The position numbers and the translations under genes were made by a program. From JADGRQ01 sp041476585 (GTDB lineage: Bacteria > Pseudomonadota > Gammaproteobacteria > Burkholderiales > SG8-39), in contig JBGOTT010000211.1 of NCBI GenBank assembly GCA_041476585.1, positions 1-7,411 on the forward strand: a stretch of 7,411 bases of DNA, written 5' to 3'. The notes under the pieces were generated by a model. That model did no database searches. It worked only from the letters and a program-made list of their open reading frames with translations, and had not been told where the DNA came from. Shown piece after piece: positions 1 to 5,454 of this stretch (the stretch's first letter is position 1; each line of letters starts with the position of its first letter).

Positions 1-455
1 AGCGCCCGCGCGATCGCCGCGCGCTGCTGCATGCCGCCGGACAGTTCGTATGGGTACTTGTCCTCGTAGCCGGTGAGGCCGACCAGCGCGAGCAGGCCTT
101 TCGCGCGGTCGCGCGCCGCGGCCATCGGCAACCCGAGGATTTCGGCCGGCAGCAGCACGTTTTCCAGAATTCGCCGCCACTTCAGCAGCAGCGGCGACTG
201 GAACACCATGCCGACGTCGCGCGACGGGTCGAATGCATGCGCTGTCGAGCCGATCTTCACCTCGCCACCGTCGTGGCCGTGCAGGCCCGCCAGGATCTTG
301 AGCAGCGTGGACTTGCCGCAGCCCGACGGCCCGACCAGCGCTACCAGCTCCCCGGGCATGACGTCGAAGGTCGCGTCGGAAATCGCGAGGAATTCCCCGC
401 GCCCGCGGCGATACACCTTCCTGACGTTGCGCAAATGTATGAACGGTTCGGCCAT
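1..455 (-). CDS. ABC transporter ATP-binding protein (partial, N-terminal 151 residues)
   Basis: Cytoplasmic ATPase subunit of an importer of the SsuB/TauB/ThiZ (nitrate/sulfonate/taurine) class. It powers transport through the permease encoded just upstream. The visible part has Walker A GPSGCGKST at residues 42-50, the Q-loop glutamine in VFQSP at residue 86, a KWRRILENVLLP stretch that matches the PWRTVLENV segment usual in this class, and the ABC signature LSGGMQQR at 138-145. Walker B, the switch histidine and the C-terminus lie beyond the left edge; the family is usually about 250-270 residues, so roughly 100 are missing. The ATG at 455 is preceded by AAAAGGTGA, a usable ribosome-binding site, and lies 12 bases after the permease stop, so the two are almost certainly cotranscribed. 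Family and subunit role are secure; the substrate is unknown. Confidence 0.95.
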   Translation of the reverse strand, partial: MAEPFIHLRNVRKVYRRGRGEFLAISDATFDVMPGELVALVGPSGCGKSTLLKILAGLHGHDGGEVKIGSTAHAFDPSRDVGMVFQSPLLLKWRRILENVLLPAEILGLPMAAARDRAKGLLALVGLTGYEDKYPYELSGGMQQRAAIARA

Positions 456-467
456 CAGTTCACCTTT

Positions 468-1235
468 TCAGTCCAACCGCGCGTCTTTCACCACCAGCAA
501 CCTCTCGAGGGCGAGCACGATGCCGTACAGCGCTACGCCGATCAGCGTGATCAGGATCACCGCCATGAACATCGCCGGCGTGTCGAGCGTGACCTGAACC
601 TGCAGCATCAGGTAGCCCAGCCCCCTGTCGGAGCCGAGGAACTCGCCGACGATCGCGCCGGCCACCGCGAGGATCGCCGCAACCTTCATGCCGGAGAAGA
701 TGTAGGGCAGCGCACCCGGCAGCTGGATCTTGATGAACAGCTGCCAGCGCGAGCCGCGCAGCGAGCGCACCAGGTCGAGCAGTTCGGGCTCGATCTCGCG
801 CAGGCCGCGCGCGGTGGTGAGCAGGATCGGAAACAGTGCGATCGAAAACGCGATCAACGAATTGGGCAGCACGCCGTACTTGAACCACACGATGATCAGC
901 GGCCCGAGCGCCACCTTGGGGATCATGTTGAGCGAGATCAGCAAGGGCATGAAGAACGCTTCCAGCGTCTTCGACCAGGTGAACACCAGGGCCAGCACCA
1001 CGCCCGCCACCAGCGCGAGGAAATAGCCGGCGAAGATCTCGGTCGCCGTGACGGCGATGTTCGCCCACCAGCCGTAGTTCGGCGCGAGCAGCGCATCCAG
1101 CGTCTCGACCGGCGACGGCATGACGAATTTCGGCACGTTGCCGAGCTTGACGAACAGGTACCAGGCCGCCACCAGCGCGACGTGCGACAGCACGGCAAGC
1201 GCGTAGCGCGGCAGGGCGTCATTCAGACGGGGCAT
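468..1235 (-). CDS. ABC transporter permease, SsuC/TauC/ThiX-like
   Basis: Inner-membrane subunit (255 residues, normal length) of a BPD-type importer. About six hydrophobic segments can be seen, near residues 11-29, 66-86, 94-115, 123-142, 182-202 and 222-243. The cytoplasmic EAA loop that docks with the ATPase is at about 148-185; it contains ELLDLVRSLRGSRWQLF with the conserved glycine at 161, followed by KIQLPGALPYIFSG. The start is well supported: GAGGAG (1243-1248, complement) sits seven bases before the ATG. The gene lies between the DapA-like lyase (56-bp gap) and the ATPase (12-bp gap) and has the same orientation, so it belongs to one transcription unit whose periplasmic binding protein is the divergent gene at 2475. 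The family is clear; the ligand is not predictable from this subunit. Confidence 0.96.
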   Translation of the reverse strand: MPRLNDALPRYALAVLSHVALVAAWYLFVKLGNVPKFVMPSPVETLDALLAPNYGWWANIAVTATEIFAGYFLALVAGVVLALVFTWSKTLEAFFMPLLISLNMIPKVALGPLIIVWFKYGVLPNSLIAFSIALFPILLTTARGLREIEPELLDLVRSLRGSRWQLFIKIQLPGALPYIFSGMKVAAILAVAGAIVGEFLGSDRGLGYLMLQVQVTLDTPAMFMAVILITLIGVALYGIVLALERLLVVKDARLD

Positions 1236-1291
1236 GGCGGATCTCCTCGGGTAGAGCGCGGAAATGCAGCCTCATCGTACGGCATCAGGCT

Positions 1292-2365
1292 TCATGCCAG
1301 CCAGCGCGCCAGGTTCGCGCGCACGAAATCGTCGTCGCAAAGCTCGGCGTGCTCGCGGCAGACCCGGTCGATCTCCTCGCCCTGGCCCGGCGAGAGCTTC
1401 TCGTTCGGGTCGAGGCACCAGATGCCCTCGAGCAGCCCCTGGCGCCGCAGGATCTCGTGGCAACCGGGGATGCAGCCGGCAAAATCGTGTGCCACGTCGA
1501 ACAACGCGCTGTTGCAGTCGGTCACGCGCGCATCCAGCGCGAGCAGGTCCGCGTCCACGCTTCCCGCAGCGACGGCAGCCTGGACGCGCGCATGCAGTTC
1601 GACCGCGCGCTTGGTCCACACGCTCCAGTGTCCGAGCAACCCGCCCTTGATGCGCACGCGCACCCGCTCGGCGCCGCGTATTACGTCGAACGGCACCGCG
1701 AGATCGAGCACGATGTGATCGTCATTGCCGGTGTAGAGCGTGATGCGTTCCTCGGCGTGCGCCGCCACCACGCCGCGCACCACGTCGAGCGTCCGGTAGC
1801 GGTTGAAGGGCGCGATCTTGATCGCCACCACGTTCTCGATGCCCGCGAAGCGGCGCCAGAATTCTTCCGGCAGCGCGATGCCGCCGACCGCAGGCTGAAG
1901 GTAGAAGCCCACCAGAGGGATCTGCGCGGCCACTGCCGCGCAGTGGGCGATCAGTTCGTCGACCGACGCTCCGTTCATCGCCGCAAGCGAGAGCATTCCC
2001 GCGTGATAACCGAGCCCGCGCGCGAGTTGCGCCTCGCTTCTGGCCGGCGCGGTCTTTCCGGACAAGCCCGCAATCATGGCCACCGCGCGCGCATTTTCGC
2101 CGCCCGCCCAGTCGCGCGCCGTTTCGATCGCCAGTCGCAGCACCGGCTCGTACAGACCGGTTTCGCGAATCGCGAACTGCGTGGCGTGGACGCCCACCGC
2201 CAGGCCGCCCGCGCCGGCATCGAGGTAGTAGCGCGCGAGCGCGCGCTGGCGGCGCCGATCGAGCCTGCGCGCGGCGTCGAGCGCGAGCGGATGGGCGGGA
2301 ATCACGCTGCCGCGCCGCAGTTCTGCGAGCACTGCTGCGGGCAAATCAGACCAATGCAGGAACAT
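1292..2365 (-). CDS. DapA-like (dihydrodipicolinate synthase family) lyase/aldolase
   Basis: Cytoplasmic TIM-barrel enzyme of the class I aldolase / DHDPS superfamily, 357 residues, longer than the roughly 290-300 of true DapA. Visible hallmarks are the N-terminal VIPAHPLALD (21-30), the segment AGAGGLAVGVHATQFAIRE (50-68) in the place of the usual substrate-loop region, the active-site tyrosine in GFYLQPAVGG (Tyr155), the Schiff-base lysine in VVAIKIAPF (Lys183) and YTGNDDHIV (211-219), which matches the later SGDD-type strand. The family condenses or cleaves 2-oxo acids such as pyruvate through a lysine imine. Its first position in an ABC transporter operon suggests catabolism or modification of the imported compound rather than lysine synthesis; that is inference. 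The ATG at 2365 has no clear Shine-Dalgarno sequence, but the conserved region begins soon after it and no better start is seen. Confidence 0.88.
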   Translation of the reverse strand: MFLHWSDLPAAVLAELRRGSVIPAHPLALDAARRLDRRRQRALARYYLDAGAGGLAVGVHATQFAIRETGLYEPVLRLAIETARDWAGGENARAVAMIAGLSGKTAPARSEAQLARGLGYHAGMLSLAAMNGASVDELIAHCAAVAAQIPLVGFYLQPAVGGIALPEEFWRRFAGIENVVAIKIAPFNRYRTLDVVRGVVAAHAEERITLYTGNDDHIVLDLAVPFDVIRGAERVRVRIKGGLLGHWSVWTKRAVELHARVQAAVAAGSVDADLLALDARVTDCNSALFDVAHDFAGCIPGCHEILRRQGLLEGIWCLDPNEKLSPGQGEEIDRVCREHAELCDDDFVRANLARWLA

Positions 2366-2376
2366 GGCTGGCGGAA

Positions 2377-2405
2377 ATGTTAACCGAACGGTTACCGCCG
2401 GTCAC
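2377..2405 (-). promoter_or_regulatory. Candidate promoter of the lyase-permease-ATPase operon
   Basis: Read on the complement, GTGACC (2405-2400) is followed after 17 bases by TAACAT (2382-2377). Each hexamer matches the sigma70 consensus at four of six positions. Transcription would begin near 2370, only about five bases before the lyase ATG at 2365, giving a nearly leaderless message. That would fit the lack of a ribosome-binding site there. The hexamers are weak and this is a pattern call only. Confidence 0.35.
2381..2394. promoter_or_regulatory. Palindromic operator candidate in the divergent promoter region
   Basis: TAACCG-AA-CGGTTA is a perfect inverted repeat with 6-base arms and a 2-base centre, AT-rich at the tips in otherwise GC-rich DNA. 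It lies in the spacer of the candidate lyase promoter and overlaps its -10 by two bases, the position where a dimeric repressor would block polymerase. Short symmetric sites of this size are typical of TetR-class and similar helix-turn-helix regulators. No regulator gene is present in the window, so the protein partner is unknown. Confidence 0.5.
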
Positions 2406-2417
2406 GCGGCAACGCCA

Positions 2418-2446
2418 TTGACACCCCTCGATGCCGGAAATACCAT
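2418..2446 (+). promoter_or_regulatory. sigma70-type promoter of the substrate-binding protein gene
   Basis: A perfect -35 TTGACA (2418-2423) is followed by a 17-base spacer and TACCAT (2441-2446, four of six matches to TATAAT). Transcription would start near 2453, leaving about 22 untranslated bases that include the GGAGA ribosome-binding site at 2462-2466 before the ATG at 2475. The -35 lies 12 bases from the candidate -35 of the divergent operon, so the two promoters would be back to back and could share a regulator. Confidence 0.6.
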
Positions 2447-2474
2447 CGGCGCCTGCCTTACGGAGAAAGCCAAT

Positions 2475-3455
2475 ATGCGCAGAACCATCATTGCGGCCCT
2501 TGCCGCACTTGTCGCGCTACCTGCCGCCGCCCAACAGAAGCTCGATTTCGTCCTCAACTGGGTGCCCGGCGGCGACCATGCGCCGTATTACTACGCGAAG
2601 AAACTGGGCTGGTATGCAAAGGAGGGCATCGATCTCAACCTCGAGCCGGGCAAGGGCTCGGCGCCCGCGGTGCAACGCGTCGCCGCCGGACAGAACCCGA
2701 TCGGTCTGGCGGACATGGGCAACGTGCTCACGCTGCGCGGCAAGGGCGCTGAAGCCGTCGGCATTTTCAATGTGTACGCCAACTCGCCGCAGGGCCTGTA
2801 CTGGCTGAAGAGCTCGGGCATCAAGGGGATCAAGGACTTCGCCGGCAAGAAGATCGGAAATCCGGCGGGCGACGGCGCGCGCACCATGTGGCCGGCGCTG
2901 GCCAAGGCGAATGGCCTGGATCCGAAATCGGTGATCTGGGTGAACGTGGATGCCAACGCAAAGCTCGCCTCGCTCAAATCGAAATCGATCGACGTCACGA
3001 CCTCGTTCTACAACATCCATCACATCTTTCAGAGGGAACTGGGCGACGACATGGGTTTTCTCGCCTGGCGGGACATCGGGCTCAACCCCTACGGCAACTC
3101 GGTCATCGTGAACGCCGCGTTCCTCGCCAAGAACAAGCCGCTGGTGGACAAGTTCGTCAAGGTCACGCAGAAGGCGTTTGCGGCGTGCGTGGCCGACCCC
3201 AAGCCGTGCGTGCAGGCGCTGATCGACGCGAACGGCGCGCTCAAGTTCGATAACGAACTGACCAACTGGACCCTGGTCGAGGTGCTGATGAGCGACAAGT
3301 CCTCAAAGTCCGTCGCGCTCGGGATCCACGATGACGCCCGCATGCAGGCCGACTACGAGCTGGTGCGCGACTACATCGGCCTCGACAAACCGTTCGACGT
3401 GAAAACCGCGTACACCAACGAGTTCCTCGACCGGTCGATCAAGATGACCAAGTGA
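2475..3455 (+). CDS. ABC transporter periplasmic substrate-binding protein, NMT1/THI5-like
   Basis: Periplasmic solute receptor (326 residues) that should deliver ligand to the permease and ATPase encoded divergently. The N-terminus MRRTIIAALAALVALPAAAQ is a Sec signal peptide with likely cleavage after Ala19. The mature start resembles the SsuA/TauA/ThiY fold: LDFVLNWVPGGDHAPYYYA (23-41), then GWYAKEGIDLNLEPG and the hinge-region DFAGKKIGNPAGDG (121-134). The W-P-x-x-x-H-A-P-Y pattern recalls proteins that bind pyrimidine precursors of thiamine, but the same pattern occurs in paralogues for other ligands, so this is only a hint. Cys238 and Cys245 could form a periplasmic disulfide. An in-frame ATG at 2364 is rejected because the ATG at 2475 has GGAGA nine bases upstream and directly begins the signal peptide. 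Confidence 0.93.
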   Translation: MRRTIIAALAALVALPAAAQQKLDFVLNWVPGGDHAPYYYAKKLGWYAKEGIDLNLEPGKGSAPAVQRVAAGQNPIGLADMGNVLTLRGKGAEAVGIFNVYANSPQGLYWLKSSGIKGIKDFAGKKIGNPAGDGARTMWPALAKANGLDPKSVIWVNVDANAKLASLKSKSIDVTTSFYNIHHIFQRELGDDMGFLAWRDIGLNPYGNSVIVNAAFLAKNKPLVDKFVKVTQKAFAACVADPKPCVQALIDANGALKFDNELTNWTLVEVLMSDKSSKSVALGIHDDARMQADYELVRDYIGLDKPFDVKTAYTNEFLDRSIKMTK

Positions 3456-3473
3456 CGGCGCGTAGCGCCGTCA
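3453..3473 (+). terminator. Hairpin containing the stop codon of the substrate-binding protein gene
   Basis: TGACGGCGC-GTA-GCGCCGTCA forms a perfect 9-base-pair stem with a 3-base loop, and its first three bases are the TGA stop codon of the gene ending at 3455. No T-run follows, so a classical intrinsic terminator is uncertain; the structure may instead protect the 3' end of the message. Its right arm runs into the repeat that begins at 3469. Confidence 0.5.
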
Positions 3474-3531
3474 TCCCCGCGCAGTCGGGTATCCAGAACT
3501 TCTGGGCCCCCGCCTGCGCGGGGGCGACACG
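3469..3531. repeat. Two-unit inverted repeat, dRS3/REP-like, between convergent genes
   Basis: The left unit (3469-3496, CGTCATCCCCGCGCAG ... ATCCAG) and the complement of the right unit (3502-3531, CGTGTCGCCCCCGCGCAG ... CCCAG) are diverged copies of one sequence in opposite orientation around AACTT. The right unit alone folds as CCCCCGC-CTGC-GCGGGGG (3507-3524). Units of this kind, often seen as CGTCATTCCCGCGNAGGCGGGAATCCAG, are scattered between genes in many beta- and gammaproteobacteria. Here the repeat fills almost all of the space between two convergent genes and probably serves as a two-way terminator or mRNA-end structure. The family assignment is by resemblance. Confidence 0.65.
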
Positions 3532-3534
3532 TGA

Positions 3535-4398
3535 TCAGCCGAGCTCCGGCCCGGCGATCGCAAACAGCCGCTTTACCTCGTTGAACGGCTGTTTGCGTTT
3601 CAGGATCATGCGGGTGTAGGGACGTTGCACGGTGAAGCCCGCCGCGCGCAACCAGGCGCCGAGCGCGGCGTGCGCGTCCGGAACGTCGAGAAACACCGGT
3701 GGCGGCGCGTTGCGCAAGCCCGCCGCGAGTAGCGCGATCGCCGTGTCTTCGTCGCCCGCGACGCAGGGGCCGAGCTGGTTCGCGCGACGCCCGTCGCGGC
3801 CCAGCAGAAAACCGGCGATGCCGCCCGCGCGCTCCGCGACGAGCGCGGCGGCCGGCAGGCGCTCGCGCAACGCGACCAGCAGCGCCGAACGGTCCGCCGC
3901 AAATGCGGCGCGATCCAGCGCGAGCACTTCGCTCCAGTCGGTATCCGTCATCGGCCTTACGGCGACATTCGGCGCCGCAGGCAGCGCCGACGCGTTCAAC
4001 TGTTGCGTGCGCTCGATGCCCCAGGTGTCCTCGAAACCGAGCAACCGGTAGACCTCGCGCCCGGCCGGCGTCGCATCGAGGATCGCGACCAGCCCGTCGC
4101 GCTCGAGCGAGCGCATGGCGCGCTCCATCAGCAAGGTGGCAAATCCCCGGCGACGCTGCGATTCGGTGACCAGCACCATGCTGATCCAGCCGAAGCCGCC
4201 GCTTGCAAATGGCAGCGCGAGGGAGGTGGCGACGATCCTTCCGCCGGGTTCGACGATCCCGAAGCCCTCGCCGAGCGCGAGCATCGTGCGCCAGTCCTCC
4301 GCGGTCTGGTTCCAGCGCGCCTCCGCCGATAGCGCGAGGCAGTCCTGAATGTGCTCCGCGCGGAGCCGGATTTCGGCAATCCGTTCAGTACTTCCCAT
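3535..4398 (-). CDS. GNAT family N-acetyltransferase with two GNAT-type domains
   Basis: Cytoplasmic acyl-CoA-dependent N-acyltransferase, 287 residues. The first domain (about 10-135) has a clear acetyl-CoA-binding motif A, VLVTESQRRRGFATLL (75-90), with the RRxGxA pyrophosphate loop, and the usual VYRLLGFED (117-125). The second domain (about 145-287) looks like the C-terminal half of YitH-type enzymes: GRRANQLGPCVAGDEDTA (201-219), a VFLDVPDAHAALGAWLRAAGF stretch and a terminal LFAIAGPELG. The acceptor amine is unknown. The ATG at 4398 overlaps the end of the upstream SDR gene by 14 bases, so translation is probably coupled, and the two products may act on the same metabolite (inference). 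No strong ribosome-binding site precedes the start, which fits coupling. The gene converges on the binding-protein gene across the repeat. Confidence 0.9.
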   Translation of the reverse strand: MGSTERIAEIRLRAEHIQDCLALSAEARWNQTAEDWRTMLALGEGFGIVEPGGRIVATSLALPFASGGFGWISMVLVTESQRRRGFATLLMERAMRSLERDGLVAILDATPAGREVYRLLGFEDTWGIERTQQLNASALPAAPNVAVRPMTDTDWSEVLALDRAAFAADRSALLVALRERLPAAALVAERAGGIAGFLLGRDGRRANQLGPCVAGDEDTAIALLAAGLRNAPPPVFLDVPDAHAALGAWLRAAGFTVQRPYTRMILKRKQPFNEVKRLFAIAGPELG

Positions 4399-5419
4399 CG
4401 CGTGTCGAGAAATGGGTCTCCTTGCCCAGGCTCGGCATGTCGCGCGAGACCCAGTCGGCGACCCAGTCGATCATCTTCGCGAGCGGCACGCGCGGCTTGC
4501 CGAACAGGGTTTGCGCGCGCGCCGTGTCCACCAGCCAGGCGCTCGCCGCTTCGGTGCCGGTGATCTGCGCGCGCCGGTCGAAACGCTTGCCGAACTCGTT
4601 CGCGAGCCAGCGCACGCTCACCACTTCCGGTCCGGAGACGTTGACCGGCAGCGCGGGAGTAGCGCAATGCGCGAGCAGGCGCAAGGCCTGCTCGTTGGCA
4701 TTGCCCTGCCAGATCACGTTCACATGGCCCATGGTCACGTCCACCGGCTTGCCGGCGAACACTTTGGTCGCGACGTCGTGCAGCACGCCGTAGCGCATGT
4801 CGATCGCGTACTCCAGGCGCGCGAGGACCACGCGCGTGCCGTGCCGGCGCGAGCCGTGCCCGAACATCTTCTCGCGTCCGACGCACGAGTTGGCATAGTC
4901 TCCCGGCGGGGGCGTGGTCGGCACCTCTTCGGTCGCGCCGGAAGTGTTCACGGGCACGTAGGGGTAGACGCACGCGGTCGAGAACGCGACGATGCGCGCC
5001 GCGCGAAAGCTCTCTGCCACGCCGTAGGGCACGCCGACGTTCATCGCCCAGGTGAGTTCGCTCTGCCCGGTCGCGCCGAACTTGTGCCCGGCCATGAACA
5101 CCACGTTGGCCGCGCGGGGAAGGCGTTCGATTGCAGCGGGCTCGAGGAGATCGCAGGCAATGCATTCGATGCCCTGCGCCTGGAGCTTTTCGCGCAAGCC
5201 CCGTTCCGAGAAACGCGCGACGCCGATCACGCGCCGCGCCGGGTCGGTGCGTTTCGCAAGGCGCGCGAGCGTCGGGCCCATCTTGCCGCCCACGCCGAGT
5301 ACCATCAGGTCGCCCCGCACGCGTGCGAGATCCGCGGCGAGCTTCGCGCTCGGCCGGGTCAGGTATTCCTCGAGTGCCTCTACATCCTCGAAGCCCTGCG
5401 GCAATTCGGCGCCGACCAT
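4385..5419 (-). CDS. Atypical NAD(P)-dependent epimerase/dehydratase (extended SDR fold)
   Basis: Rossmann-fold protein of 344 residues from the chosen ATG; positions here are from that start. The nucleotide-binding motif is GVGGKMG (42-48) after the strand DLMVL, followed by an acidic CDLLEP (89-94) as in SDRs that bind the adenine ring. FSTACVYPY (146-154) matches the usual SSxxVYG strand. Where YxxxK is expected the sequence reads YANSCVGREKMF (175-186), so the lysine (184) is kept but the tyrosine four residues earlier is a valine. This points to a non-standard or absent redox step. Three in-frame ATGs exist. The one at 5467 runs into the divergent gene. The one at 5431 coincides with the predicted transcription start. 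The one at 5419 has a weak GGATGG eight bases upstream and was chosen. The gene is cotranscribed with the GNAT gene. Confidence 0.85.
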   Translation of the reverse strand: MVGAELPQGFEDVEALEEYLTRPSAKLAADLARVRGDLMVLGVGGKMGPTLARLAKRTDPARRVIGVARFSERGLREKLQAQGIECIACDLLEPAAIERLPRAANVVFMAGHKFGATGQSELTWAMNVGVPYGVAESFRAARIVAFSTACVYPYVPVNTSGATEEVPTTPPPGDYANSCVGREKMFGHGSRRHGTRVVLARLEYAIDMRYGVLHDVATKVFAGKPVDVTMGHVNVIWQGNANEQALRLLAHCATPALPVNVSGPEVVSVRWLANEFGKRFDRRAQITGTEAASAWLVDTARAQTLFGKPRVPLAKMIDWVADWVSRDMPSLGKETHFSTRDGKY

Positions 5420-5438
5420 AGTATTAACCATCCGGTGA

Positions 5439-5446
5439 ATTATAAT
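5439..5446. promoter_or_regulatory. Self-complementary ATTATAAT giving a TATAAT -10 on both strands
   Basis: ATTATAAT equals its own complement, so TATAAT occurs rightwards at 5441-5446 and leftwards at 5444-5439, in the only AT-rich patch between two divergent genes. Leftwards, TTGGGG (5467-5462) lies 17 bases upstream and shares only the TTG core of a -35. Rightwards no convincing -35 is seen at 16-18 bases. Transcription would start near 5453-5455 on the plus strand and near 5431-5432 on the minus strand, on or beside start codons of the methyltransferase and SDR genes. Confidence 0.5.
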
Positions 5447-5454
5447 GGCACGCG

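Noticed and set aside
237..1718. A long plus-strand open frame of 493 codons opposite the lyase and permease genes.
   Set aside because: It spans two well-supported minus-strand genes and their gap, is extremely rich in Arg, Gln, His and Asp as expected from the antisense of GC-rich coding DNA, and shows no family motif.
1349..2383. A plus-strand open frame of 344 codons inside the lyase gene.
   Set aside because: It is the antisense shadow of the lyase, with biased Arg/Ala/His composition and no recognisable domain.
2364..2474. An upstream in-frame start that would add 37 residues to the substrate-binding protein.
   Set aside because: The extension would precede the signal peptide, overlap the lyase start and include the promoter; the ATG at 2475 has a good ribosome-binding site and begins the signal peptide.
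2395..2474. A thiamine pyrophosphate riboswitch, looked for because the binding protein resembles THI5-type receptors.
   Set aside because: No CTGAGA and ACCTGATC-like blocks are present, and the predicted leader is only about 22 bases long.
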